64,000 bases of DNA from Deltaproteobacteria bacterium. GTDB lineage: Bacteria > Bdellovibrionota > Bdellovibrionia > Bdellovibrionales > Bdellovibrionaceae. A program made the position numbers and the translations under genes. The notes under the pieces were generated by a model. The model ran no database searches and was not told the origin of the DNA. It saw only the letters and a list, made by a program, of their open reading frames with translations. This document shows positions 15,192-23,520 of the stretch, piece after piece. Location of the stretch: positions 33,695 through 97,694 of the forward strand of contig JABDFK010000003.1 in NCBI GenBank assembly GCA_013286585.1. The letters run 5' to 3'. Each line of letters opens with the position of its first letter. Within the stretch, counting starts at the first letter, position 1.

Positions 15192-16565
15192 ATGCAGAAA
15201 AAAATTCTAGGTTCAATGTTGGTGCTGACTTTTTTGGGCGCGATCACGGCCTCTGCGAGTGTGAATCTCGTCGATAAGGGGGATTGGAAGTTTGATGTCT
15301 ACGGATTTGCTCAGACAGATATGACTCAAGACTCTACTCGTAGCTTTAATGAAGTTATCGGCAATAGCTCGGTTTCACGGCCCAATACACTGGCTGGTGA
15401 CAATGGTCGCACCGCCGACTCCATTCGCAACAGCCGCTTGGGATTTATTGCAACTGCTCCTGTTCAGAATGGATGGAAAGCCAAGGGTGTTCTAGAATAC
15501 GACTTACTTGGTTATGACCCTTACGCCAATGTCAGCCCGCCCACCAATTCTGAAGCTAGCTTTTCTCAAAATCCTACCATGCGTGTGCGCCACAGCTACT
15601 TCAACGCGGAAAAAGATGGGCTACGAATCCTTGCCGGACAAACTTGGAGTCTTTTCGGCTGGCAACCTTATTATTTCCCGGCAGTTTTGTCGGTGGCACC
15701 TGAAGCTGGGGAGCTCTATCAACGAACCGCTCAGTTCGGCGCGATCGAAACTTGCGCTGTTGGTGAAAATGGTCAGCTTCAAACTGGAGTGTCCATGGAG
15801 CGTCCCTCGCAAAAAGATTCCAACATGCCGAACTTCAACATTGGTGTTCGCTACTCTTTAGATAGCTACAAAACAGCCGTGGCCTCTTCTTATGGGGACT
15901 ATGGACTGCAGCCGCTAAGCATTGGGATCTCTGGAACGTTCCGACAGTTTGAAACTTTTCAGACTGGCGGTTCAATGTATTCACAAATCAAACAGAATGC
16001 TTCAGCTATTGCTGTGGACACTTTGATTCCGATCCATACGAATTCCGATGCGAAATCGCCGGGGAACTCTTTGTCTATTTCTGCGGAGTTTACATCGGGA
16101 ACTGGTATTGCGGATGAACTCTCTGGCTGGACTGGCGGTATGACTGGCGGTACGGCGTTCAGCACCTCCACCCCTTGGACCAACACGAATTTGGACGCTG
16201 GATTCATGTATTTTGATGCGGCTGGAAATGCCAATTTAATTCAGCTCTCCACTTTCAACGTGGCCTTGCAATATGTTTTACCCACAGAGATGAAGCAAAA
16301 CGTGAACGTCGGAATGGCCCAAACTAGCAGCAATCTGAATTCTTTCACTGTGACTGCTGGGGGCACGGTCGCGGGCGGCAACGGCATCGGTGCGGTCACT
16401 AATGTCTATGACAAAGTGACCAATCAATTCGTGAACTACTGGGTGGATTGCACGGATCAAATCCGTTTGGGCGCTGAAGTCAGCACACAAACCACTCACT
16501 ATGTGTCGGACGGAATGACCACGACGAACAATCGGGCGCAAATCACTGCGCTGTATCGATTTTAG
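15192..16565 (+). CDS. DcaP-like trimeric outer-membrane channel
   Basis: A 457-residue exported protein. The signal peptide ends near ASAS (about residue 22), followed by FDVYGFAQTDMTQDS. Three features match DcaP-family porins: the VYGF start of strand 1, the D-x-IRNSRLGF segment and the LAGQTWSLFGW loop around residue 160. DcaP proteins are trimeric channels for small, often acidic, solutes. The C-terminus TALYRF ends in Phe, as expected for BAM recognition. The start at 15192 has an AGGAG 6 nt upstream, and the frame upstream of it lacks a signal sequence. A hairpin follows before the convergent RNase G gene. Confidence 0.75.
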   Translation: MQKKILGSMLVLTFLGAITASASVNLVDKGDWKFDVYGFAQTDMTQDSTRSFNEVIGNSSVSRPNTLAGDNGRTADSIRNSRLGFIATAPVQNGWKAKGVLEYDLLGYDPYANVSPPTNSEASFSQNPTMRVRHSYFNAEKDGLRILAGQTWSLFGWQPYYFPAVLSVAPEAGELYQRTAQFGAIETCAVGENGQLQTGVSMERPSQKDSNMPNFNIGVRYSLDSYKTAVASSYGDYGLQPLSIGISGTFRQFETFQTGGSMYSQIKQNASAIAVDTLIPIHTNSDAKSPGNSLSISAEFTSGTGIADELSGWTGGMTGGTAFSTSTPWTNTNLDAGFMYFDAAGNANLIQLSTFNVALQYVLPTEMKQNVNVGMAQTSSNLNSFTVTAGGTVAGGNGIGAVTNVYDKVTNQFVNYWVDCTDQIRLGAEVSTQTTHYVSDGMTTTNNRAQITALYRF

Positions 16566-16576
16566 TTTCAAGCGAC

Positions 16577-16594
16577 GGGCAGGATCCCCTGCCC
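16577..16594. terminator. Hairpin between convergent DcaP-like and rng genes
   Basis: GGGCAGG (16577-16583) and CCTGCCC (16588-16594) form a perfect 7-bp stem with a 4-nt loop, placed between the two stop codons. The U-tracts on both sides are poor, so it may terminate weakly in both directions or only protect 3' ends. Confidence 0.55.
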
Positions 16595-18109
16595 TTACTT
16601 AATGAAAATTTCGTATTGCTCGATATGGTAGGTGGGTTCGATCTTGAATTGCACCGAGCGGCCGAGCTTGGCCTCTGTGAAGGCTAATGTTTCGGCTTCG
16701 ACCTCGTAGATCCAGTCAATAACGTCGGCGTGGCAGTGCACGTTGATCAGGGATTTTTTGTTCTCTAGCTGCGATAAATCGCGCTCAAGCTCGCGAAAGA
16801 TTTCGTTGGCCACGGTGGTTTTGCGTTTGATGTAGCCTTTGCCCTCGCAATAAGAGCAGGGCTCACACAAGGTTTTGATTAGACTTGGGCGCGTGCGCTT
16901 ACGGGTCATTTCAACAAGCCCCAAAGACGACATAGAAACCACGTTGGTCCGAGAACGATCGCGGACCAACTCTTCAGCCAAAACAGAGAGCACTTTTTCC
17001 CGGTGATTTTCTCGCTCCATATCGATGAAATCGATGATGATGATGCCGCCGGTGTTGCGAATGCGCAGTTGATGCGCAATTTCTTTCACGGCCTCAAGAT
17101 TGGTTTTCAAAATGGTCTCTTCCAAGTCTTTTTTGCCGACGTATCGGCCGGTGTTCACGTCGATGACGACGAGTGCTTCGGCCTCATCAATCACGATGTA
17201 GCCACCAGACTTGAGCCAAACTTTTCGATCCATTGATCGGGAGATTTCCATTTCGATGTCGTAGAGATCAAAAAGTGGTTTTTTGTCCTCGTACAAAATG
17301 ATGTTTTGTTTATATTTCGGCATCAGCTGCGCCACGAAGTTCTTCACCTTGCGATGAACTTCGACGTCATCCACCCAAACGGCAGTGACGGACTCGTTCA
17401 TCAGGTCGCGAAGAGCGCGCTGTTCGACGTCTAGTTCCGCATGAATAGAGCCCACGGATTTTTTCTTTTCGTAATTTTTGAAGACATCTTGGCTGAGTCT
17501 TTCTAGATAGTCGATGTCGGACTTCAGCTGCTCTTCGCTGGCGCCCTCTCCGGCGGTGCGTACAATGACTCCGCCCGAGTGGCTGATTTTCTGCACGATG
17601 AGTTTTAAGCGCTCGCGCTCGGACTCGTTTTCAATCCGGCGACTGATTCCCAGGTGTCGAACGCTGGGCATATACACCACAAAACGGCCGGGCAAAGACA
17701 GATGCGTCGTGATTCGAGCGCCCTTGGTGCCGATGGGATCTTTCGCCACTTGCACTAAAATATGCTGTCCCTCTTTGATCAAATCTTGAATGGGAACCTT
17801 CGGCGGTTCTGGGATTTTTTCGGCGGCGGGGCCATCCTCTGCGGCACCGTCTTCTTCGTCGTCGGCGAAGCTGTCGTCCACGTCATCGCGGATGTCGCCG
17901 ACATACAGAAACGCCGCTTTTTCTAGACCAATGTCCACAAAGGCGGCTTGCATTCCGGGAAGGACGCGAATCACCTTTCCACGATGGATGGACCCGACCA
18001 AGGTAGGGGAACTTTTCTTTTCAATCTTAAGGTCGGTGATGACTCCACCGTCCAGATAAGCCACGCGCGTTTCCTGAGGTCTGACGTTGATTAAAATTTC
18101 AGCTGCCAC
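16595..18109 (-). CDS. rng: Ribonuclease G/E-type endoribonuclease
   Basis: A 504-residue single-strand endoribonuclease for rRNA 5' maturation and mRNA decay. It has an N-terminal RNase H-like/S1 region (GSIHRGKVIRVLPGMQAAFVD), the 5'-sensor domain and the DNase I-like catalytic core with the metal-binding aspartates near 315 (VVIDVNTG) and 358 (IIDFIDM). The zinc-link cysteines CEPCSYC are near 413. There is no long C-terminal degradosome scaffold, hence RNase G-like. An acidic insertion (about 74-96, mostly Asp, Glu and Ala) interrupts the S1 region. It is divergent from pilT across 57 bp. Confidence 0.92.
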   Translation of the reverse strand: MAAEILINVRPQETRVAYLDGGVITDLKIEKKSSPTLVGSIHRGKVIRVLPGMQAAFVDIGLEKAAFLYVGDIRDDVDDSFADDEEDGAAEDGPAAEKIPEPPKVPIQDLIKEGQHILVQVAKDPIGTKGARITTHLSLPGRFVVYMPSVRHLGISRRIENESERERLKLIVQKISHSGGVIVRTAGEGASEEQLKSDIDYLERLSQDVFKNYEKKKSVGSIHAELDVEQRALRDLMNESVTAVWVDDVEVHRKVKNFVAQLMPKYKQNIILYEDKKPLFDLYDIEMEISRSMDRKVWLKSGGYIVIDEAEALVVIDVNTGRYVGKKDLEETILKTNLEAVKEIAHQLRIRNTGGIIIIDFIDMERENHREKVLSVLAEELVRDRSRTNVVSMSSLGLVEMTRKRTRPSLIKTLCEPCSYCEGKGYIKRKTTVANEIFRELERDLSQLENKKSLINVHCHADVIDWIYEVEAETLAFTEAKLGRSVQFKIEPTYHIEQYEIFIK

Positions 18110-18166
18110 AAGCGCCCCTTATGTAATTCAATTCCCTGCCGATAAGAGTGTACGTAGGAGTGGCTT

Positions 18167-19237
18167 ATGGCAAGTGTTGATGAACTGTTTAAAATAATGA
18201 TTGAACAGGGGGCGTCCGATCTTCACATCACCAGTGGAGCTCCTCCTTACCTGAGGCTGCATGGAAACATGCTGCCCATGAACTTTAAAAACCTTTCGAA
18301 TCAAGACGTTCAAGGTCTCATCTTCGAAATTCTTTCAGAGAAACAGAAGAAGCAATTCATCGAAAAATGGGAGCTTGATTTCGCCTATGCAGCACCAGAA
18401 GGCTTAGGCCGATTTCGCTGCAATGTCTTCATGCAGCGAAAAGGTTTGGGCGCCGTCTTTCGTACAATCCCAGAGAAAATCAAAACTCCCGAAGAGCTGA
18501 ATCTGCCTAAAGCCATCATGGACATGATTGATTGTGACAAGGGCTTGGTGTTGGTCACCGGTCCCACGGGATCTGGTAAGTCCACCACTTTGGCGGCGCT
18601 GATTCACCACATTAACATGACCAAAGATTGCCACATCATCACGGTCGAAGACCCCATCGAGTTCGTGCACCAAAATATCAAGTGTTTGATCAATCAGCGC
18701 GAAGTTGGCTCTCACACAAAATCGTTTGCTAATGCACTGAAAAGCGCACTGCGGGAAGATCCAGATATCATGCTGGTCGGAGAGCTTCGTGACCTTGAAA
18801 CCATTGCGCTGGCATTGACCGCCGCCGAAACGGGCCACTTGGTTTTTGCGACTTTGCACACGAATTCTGCCGCCAAAACCATTGACCGGATCATTGACGT
18901 TTTTCCTGAGGGGCAACAGGCACAGATTCGCGCCATGCTTTCAGAGTCTCTTCGTGGAGTGGTGGCACAGACTCTTTTCCCGCGTGCGGATGGTGCCGGC
19001 CGCGTTGCAGCCTACGAAATCATGCGCAACAATCGCGCCGTTGCGAACTTGATTCGCGAGGGCAAGAATCATCAGATTACGTCGGCCATTCAGACTGGCT
19101 CCAAGTCCGGAATGATCCTTTTTGAAAAATACATCGATGACTTGGTCAAAAAAGGCAAGGTTTCAAAAACCGATGCCATGAGCTTCTTGGGTGGGGAAGA
19201 AAACACCACGGGAATTATGGAAAAAAAGGCGATCTAA
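18167..19237 (+). CDS. pilT: Twitching-motility retraction ATPase
   Basis: A 356-residue hexameric ATPase that powers type IV pilus disassembly. It has an N-terminal PAS-like domain (about 1-100), Walker A GPTGSGKST (132-140), the Asp box (ITVEDPIE), Walker B with DPDIMLVGELRD, and the His box GHLVFATLHTNSA. The C-terminal part contains the family's characteristic helices but the canonical AIRNLIRE motif is seen here as AVANLIREGK. AGGAG precedes the ATG. No other pilus genes are adjacent. In Bdellovibrio-type predators type IV pili are needed for prey entry (established), so this gene may contribute (inference). Confidence 0.95.
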   Translation: MASVDELFKIMIEQGASDLHITSGAPPYLRLHGNMLPMNFKNLSNQDVQGLIFEILSEKQKKQFIEKWELDFAYAAPEGLGRFRCNVFMQRKGLGAVFRTIPEKIKTPEELNLPKAIMDMIDCDKGLVLVTGPTGSGKSTTLAALIHHINMTKDCHIITVEDPIEFVHQNIKCLINQREVGSHTKSFANALKSALREDPDIMLVGELRDLETIALALTAAETGHLVFATLHTNSAAKTIDRIIDVFPEGQQAQIRAMLSESLRGVVAQTLFPRADGAGRVAAYEIMRNNRAVANLIREGKNHQITSAIQTGSKSGMILFEKYIDDLVKKGKVSKTDAMSFLGGEENTTGIMEKKAI

Positions 19238-19376
19238 TTTCGGTTCTCAGTTCTCGGTCCTCGGTCCTCTGACCAAGGAGAGGCAACTGTGATCGGCTCT
19301 GGATCTGTAGAATTCAGTTTTCACGAACTAACTGTTCCTGGTCCGGGCCAGTGAACCGAGGACTCTGGACTGAAAT
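19237..19376. repeat. Opposed heptamer tandem repeats behind pilT
   Basis: Four head-to-tail 7-bp units CGGTTCT, CAGTTCT, CGGTCCT, CGGTCCT fill 19241-19268. Three related units in reverse orientation fill 19352-19372. Together they give an imperfect inverted repeat: the outer 24 nt (19237-19260 against 19353-19376) match at 18 positions. It lies between the convergent pilT and 19388-19759 genes. I see no coding potential between the arms. Confidence 0.6.
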
Positions 19377-19387
19377 CATGAGCGTAC

Positions 19388-19759
19388 TTAAAAATTCCAG
19401 GCCCATGCCAGAGTTGATTTTGGATTCCTATTTTTTTGAATCAACTCGCGAACCGGGTCTAACCCCACCGTCTGATTCTGGTTCTGATCATACGATTGCG
19501 TGGCCACATACGTTGCGCCTCCGATCATTCCCAGTGCTAATCCTGTGGTGATATTTCCGATGTGGTTTCCGGGATCGCCATAAAAACTGAGTGTGCTGAT
19601 GCCAAGAACTGCTCCGCCAAGTCCGCAAAAAATGACGGTGGCTATGTTTCGTCGCAGGCTGGTGGTGGTGCTCACCGAGCTCTGGGCTTGGCTTGCACTT
19701 GGCGCCACCAACAAAGAAAAAGTGAGAATGAAAATCTGTGCCCAAACTACTAAACGCAT
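19388..19759 (-). CDS. Small exported membrane protein, unknown function
   Basis: A 123-residue product with a signal peptide (MRLVVWAQIFILTFSLLVAPSASQAQ) and one or two glycine-rich hydrophobic segments (about 38-58, VIFCGLGGAVLGIS, and about 70-87, TTGLALGMIGGATYVA). These look like glycine-zipper helices. A polar Gln/Asn-rich tail follows. It probably resides in the inner membrane or periplasm. It is transcribed divergently from the deoA-like gene and convergently to pilT. No family is recognised. Confidence 0.65.
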   Translation of the reverse strand: MRLVVWAQIFILTFSLLVAPSASQAQSSVSTTTSLRRNIATVIFCGLGGAVLGISTLSFYGDPGNHIGNITTGLALGMIGGATYVATQSYDQNQNQTVGLDPVRELIQKNRNPKSTLAWAWNF

Positions 19760-19841
19760 TTTTTAGCCTTCTTTGACTTTTAACTCTTGGGTTGTTAGCT
19801 TCGACTCCACCATAAGGGGAAGACTTGTGCAAGGCGGAACG

Positions 19842-21140
19842 ATGGTAGCCACAATTATAGCGTCAGAGGTTATCAAAAAAAAGCGCGACGGCGGCCGACT
19901 TTCCCCAGTTGAAATCACCGAGTTCATCAAAGCCTACACAGAGGGAACTCTGCCTGATTACCAAATGTCAGCGCTGCTGATGGCGATTTTTTTGCGCGGC
20001 ATGGACGAGCCCGAAACGTTGGCCCTCACCAGCGCCATGCTTCACTCGGGAACTGTTTTGGACTTCAAAGAAATCCCCGTCGCCAAAGTGGATAAGCACA
20101 GCACCGGCGGAGTCGGCGACAAAACCAGTTTAATTCTGGGACCTATCGTGGCCTCTTGTGGCTTGGCCGTGCCCATGATTTCTGGACGAGGCCTGGGTCA
20201 CACCGGTGGCACCCTGGACAAACTGGAAAGTATCCCCGGGTTCAACGTAAACCTAAGTTTATCGGAATTTAAATCCGCCGTTAAAAAGCATCACATCGCC
20301 TTCATCGGTCAGACCAAAGAGATTTGCCCTGCCGATAAGAAAATTTATGCCCTTCGTGATGTCACTGGGACCGTTGAAAGCCTGCCGCTGATTTGCGCTT
20401 CGATCATGTCCAAAAAGTTGGCGGAAGGAATCGACGCTTTGGTCTTGGATGTTAAGTTTGGTACGGGCGCCTTTATGAAAAATAAGTCCGATGCCGAAAA
20501 ATTGGCGCTGGGTCTTTGCTCCATCGCGCGCGGCTATGGAAAAAAAGTTTCTGCCCTGCTCACAAACATGGATCAACCCTTGGGAAATGCCTCCGGAAAT
20601 TCACTAGAGATCGAAGAATGTCTGGAAATTTTGAAGGGTGGGGCTTCGGCCCCGGACACCCGCGAACTCTCGCTGCAGTTGGCGGCTAAAATGTTGGTCC
20701 TTGGAGGCGCCGCAAGTGACGCAACCTCCGCTTACAAAAAATGCTCGGAGGCTCTCAGTAGCGGTCGTGCCTATGAAAAATTTGAAGAACTCTGCCAAAT
20801 TCATGGCGGCCATCTCAAGGAATTGCCACGACCGAAATTTCATCTGGAAATCAAAGCCAAAGAAAATGGCTATATTCAGTCCTTCGACACAGAAAAAATC
20901 GGCATGGTCGGAGTCCGAATCAAAGCCGGCAGGGCTGTGACCACTGACGTGATCGAACCAACCGCGGGTATTATTACTCACAGTAAAATCGGCGGCAAAG
21001 TTCAACGCGGCGATGTTCTTTACTCGCTTCATGGCGCCAATCTAGACTTACTAAAAATGTCTGAGGCCGAGCTAGCTGCAACCATCAAACTTTCTGATAC
21101 ACCTGTCACGGCACCCGACTTAATTTGGAAGGAAATTTAA
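19842..21140 (+). CDS. deoA: Thymidine/pyrimidine-nucleoside phosphorylase
   Basis: Splits thymidine (and, in Pdp enzymes, uridine) with phosphate to the free base and (deoxy)ribose 1-phosphate. The family signature KVDKHSTGGVGDKTSLILGP is complete, followed by SGRGLGHTGGTLDKLES and the C-terminal domain with a pyruvate-lyase-like pattern. The 432-residue length is normal. The frame is open to 19773, but the ATG at 19842, just after AGGCGG, gives the canonical N-terminus. It ends 3 bp before the purine nucleoside phosphorylase start, so the two form a nucleoside-salvage operon. DeoA and Pdp cannot be separated with certainty by eye. Confidence 0.92.
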   Translation: MVATIIASEVIKKKRDGGRLSPVEITEFIKAYTEGTLPDYQMSALLMAIFLRGMDEPETLALTSAMLHSGTVLDFKEIPVAKVDKHSTGGVGDKTSLILGPIVASCGLAVPMISGRGLGHTGGTLDKLESIPGFNVNLSLSEFKSAVKKHHIAFIGQTKEICPADKKIYALRDVTGTVESLPLICASIMSKKLAEGIDALVLDVKFGTGAFMKNKSDAEKLALGLCSIARGYGKKVSALLTNMDQPLGNASGNSLEIEECLEILKGGASAPDTRELSLQLAAKMLVLGGAASDATSAYKKCSEALSSGRAYEKFEELCQIHGGHLKELPRPKFHLEIKAKENGYIQSFDTEKIGMVGVRIKAGRAVTTDVIEPTAGIITHSKIGGKVQRGDVLYSLHGANLDLLKMSEAELAATIKLSDTPVTAPDLIWKEI

Positions 21141-21143
21141 TTC

Positions 21144-21974
21144 ATGGAAAGCTTCGCCAACACCGTTCAAAAACTTCAAGAGACCGTGCACTTCCTGCGC
21201 TCTAAAACTACGACCAAACCTACGGTTGGTGTGGTCCTGGGCTCTGGCCTTGGCGCTTTCGTGAACGAGATCCAGGTTGAAACTAAAATCGCCTTTCACG
21301 AAATTCCGAACTTTATGCCCACCACTGTTGAGGGCCATCAGGGCAATTTGATCTTCGGAAAAGTCGGCCCCCATCAGGTCGTGGCTCTCCAGGGCCGCAA
21401 TCATTTTTATGAGGGACACTCGATGGACACTGTGGTGTTTCCGACGCGTGTGTTGGCGCTCATGGGAGTGCAAATTTTGGTGCTGACAAATTCCGCCGGC
21501 GGAATGGCCGATGGTATGCAGGCGGGTGATTTCATGATCATCGATGATCATATTAATTTTGTTGGCAACAATCCCTTGATCGGCCCCAACATCAAAGAGT
21601 TCGGACCACGCTTCCCTGACATGACAGAAGCTTATGATCGAAAGCTCACAGAGTTGCTAGAAAACGTCATGAAAAAAAATAAGGTCCGCTATCATCGCGG
21701 TGTTTACGGTGGACTCACTGGACCTACTTATGAAACTCCGGCAGAGGTTCGCTTTCTAAAACTAGCTGGTTGTTCGGCGGTCGGTATGAGCACCGTCTCT
21801 GAGTGCATCGCTGCCAATCACATGGGCCTGCGGGTAGCGGCTATCAGTTGTATCTCCAATCTGGCGGCCGGAATTGCCAAACATAAGCTCACTCACGATG
21901 AAGTCACAGAGACCGGACGCCGGGTGGAAAAAGACTTCACTCGGGTGCTGAAAGAGTTCATTACCTCGATCTAA
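21144..21974 (+). CDS. Purine nucleoside phosphorylase (trimeric, PunA type)
   Basis: A 276-residue enzyme that phosphorolyses guanosine, inosine and their deoxy forms. The phosphate-binding start VGVVLGSGLGAF, the GHQGN loop, the QGRNHFYEGHSM motif and LTNSAGGM are all present, as is the base-binding YGGLTGPTYETPAEVRF. This marks the low-molecular-mass trimeric class, not the hexameric DeoD class. It is directly downstream of the deoA-like gene and almost certainly co-transcribed. Together they would recycle nucleosides from degraded nucleic acid. Confidence 0.93.
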   Translation: MESFANTVQKLQETVHFLRSKTTTKPTVGVVLGSGLGAFVNEIQVETKIAFHEIPNFMPTTVEGHQGNLIFGKVGPHQVVALQGRNHFYEGHSMDTVVFPTRVLALMGVQILVLTNSAGGMADGMQAGDFMIIDDHINFVGNNPLIGPNIKEFGPRFPDMTEAYDRKLTELLENVMKKNKVRYHRGVYGGLTGPTYETPAEVRFLKLAGCSAVGMSTVSECIAANHMGLRVAAISCISNLAAGIAKHKLTHDEVTETGRRVEKDFTRVLKEFITSI

Positions 21975-22116
21975 GTCCGGTTTCAGTTTTCTCGACTCAA
22001 TTCAAGACACAATCCCCCCGAATAGCTAACCGGTGCTTGTTCACCATACTGTCTGAGTTAAAGAGTCGCCACGACGGCGGCCCTCCACTGAGGCAGAGCC
22101 CGGAAAAGGGGACTGA

Positions 22117-23418
22117 ATGCCGGTTCAACGGATTGGACTTAGATTTGCCAGCGCTTTATCTTTGAGTTTTATTCTTGGCGCTTGCTCTAATAACACTATG
22201 AATGGGGTTTTCCCCAACACCCAACAGGAGACTGGCCAAAGCAATCCCGATGCATGCTCTAGCTCTTCTCTGATCCAAAATCGCTTCATCGTTAAATGGG
22301 CCGACGGCCACACCAGCGTGGAGTCCGGCGAAAACGCAGAGACCTTTAAACGGAAATTCATTGCTCCAAGAATGGGAAAAATCACCCACGTCGAGTTCGA
22401 TCAAAAACTTCACATCCAACAAGAGCAGACGCCAGCAGCGTCACCCAACGTAGATCCACCGCCCAACTGGGGCCAAGATATCGTGCAGGCATCCAGCGCT
22501 TGGAACGCCGGGATCAACGGACAAGGTGTTCTCGTTGGAGTGGTGGACGCCGCTGTCGACTACACTCACCCACAAATCAAGCCGCGTTTGGCCGCAAATC
22601 TTGCCGAGGTGAATGGAAAATCCGGAATCGACGACGACGGCAATGGTTTCATCGATGACCTCTACGGCTGGGATTTCGAGCAGAACGTCCCCGACCCTCA
22701 CAAAATTATTTATCCCATGCCGGTGAATCCTGCGGATGATGGAAATATCCACGGAACTCATGTGTCGGGAATCATTGCGGCCGATCACAAAACGGGAAAA
22801 ATGCAAGGCATCGCACCAGAGGCCCAGATCGTGCCGGCCAACTTTATGGATAGCAGTGGAAGTGGATCTTTGGGTGCTGCCATTCAAGCCATTGAATACG
22901 TTTCTTCCCGAGGAGTGAAAGTCATCAATGCCTCTTGGGGAGGCTCTAGTTGCTCGCAGGCCTTGAAGACGACGATTGCGGGGCTAGCGGCGAAAAATAT
23001 CTTGTTCGTGGTCGCCAGTGGAAATGACTTCCATGATTTGGATATGGTGCCCGACTACCCCGCCAACTTTACTTTCGATCATCAGATCACCGTCGCGGCC
23101 AGTAATTCCAATGATATTCTAACGGCGTTTTCCAACAACAGTTACAACTTCGTGCACCTAGGAGCCCCTGGCCAGACGATTTACAGTACGATTCCAGGCC
23201 CCGCCGGATATAAAAATTTGGACGGAACCAGCATGGCGACACCTTTCGTGACCGGTACCGCCGCACTTTTGTGGAGCCTTCGACCCAATGCGACTTACGC
23301 GCAAATCAAGCAAGCCATTTTGGCTGGAACTGATTACCGCTCCTTTCGAGTTAAAACTCAAGGTCGTTTGAATATCTCTAATTCAATCAACGCTTTGAAG
23401 CAGATGCTTCCTCAATAA
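22117..23418 (+). CDS. Subtilisin-like serine protease lipoprotein
   Basis: A 433-residue S8 family peptidase. The signal peptide ends in the lipobox ILGAC with C23, so the enzyme is lipid-anchored. An inhibitor-like segment (about 45-110) precedes the catalytic domain. The triad is D144 (VVDAAVDYTHP), H212 (HGTHVSGIIA) and S372 (DGTSMATPFVTG), and the oxyanion Asn lies in the ASGND motif. There is no C-terminal extension. The ATG follows a purine-rich GGAAAAGGGGAC. An anchored extracellular or periplasmic protease fits degradation of external or prey protein, though this is inference. Confidence 0.92.
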   Translation: MPVQRIGLRFASALSLSFILGACSNNTMNGVFPNTQQETGQSNPDACSSSSLIQNRFIVKWADGHTSVESGENAETFKRKFIAPRMGKITHVEFDQKLHIQQEQTPAASPNVDPPPNWGQDIVQASSAWNAGINGQGVLVGVVDAAVDYTHPQIKPRLAANLAEVNGKSGIDDDGNGFIDDLYGWDFEQNVPDPHKIIYPMPVNPADDGNIHGTHVSGIIAADHKTGKMQGIAPEAQIVPANFMDSSGSGSLGAAIQAIEYVSSRGVKVINASWGGSSCSQALKTTIAGLAAKNILFVVASGNDFHDLDMVPDYPANFTFDHQITVAASNSNDILTAFSNNSYNFVHLGAPGQTIYSTIPGPAGYKNLDGTSMATPFVTGTAALLWSLRPNATYAQIKQAILAGTDYRSFRVKTQGRLNISNSINALKQMLPQ

Positions 23419-23427
23419 AATGCCGCA

Positions 23428-23451
23428 AGGCCTTTTCGCGTGATGAGGCCT
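23428..23451. other. Short hairpin after the subtilase gene
   Basis: AGGCCT occurs at 23428-23433 and again at 23446-23451, giving a 6-bp stem with a 12-nt loop. There is no U-run behind it. It may act as a 3'-end stabiliser for the subtilase transcript. Confidence 0.3.
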
Positions 23452-23470
23452 GATTCCCTATGTTAGAAAA

Positions 23471-23516
23471 ATCCTTTGTTCCTCGAATGGATAGCTCTCT
23501 AGGTAGAGCAAAGGAT
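23471..23516 (+). promoter_or_regulatory. asnS leader hairpin that masks the SD
   Basis: ATCCTTTG (23471-23478) pairs perfectly with CAAAGGAT (23509-23516), which contains the asnS SD (AAGGA, 5 nt before the ATG). Inside lies a competing stem GCTCT/AGAGC (23494-23498 with 23505-23509) that shares C23509. The two stems therefore cannot both form fully, as in a translational switch. No ligand or T-box motif is recognisable. Confidence 0.5.
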
Positions 23517-23520
23517 CTTT

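Noticed and set aside
23461..23520. T-box riboswitch before asnS
   Set aside because: There is no antiterminator consensus (GGTGG-type) and no terminator stem; only the SD-masking hairpin is supported.
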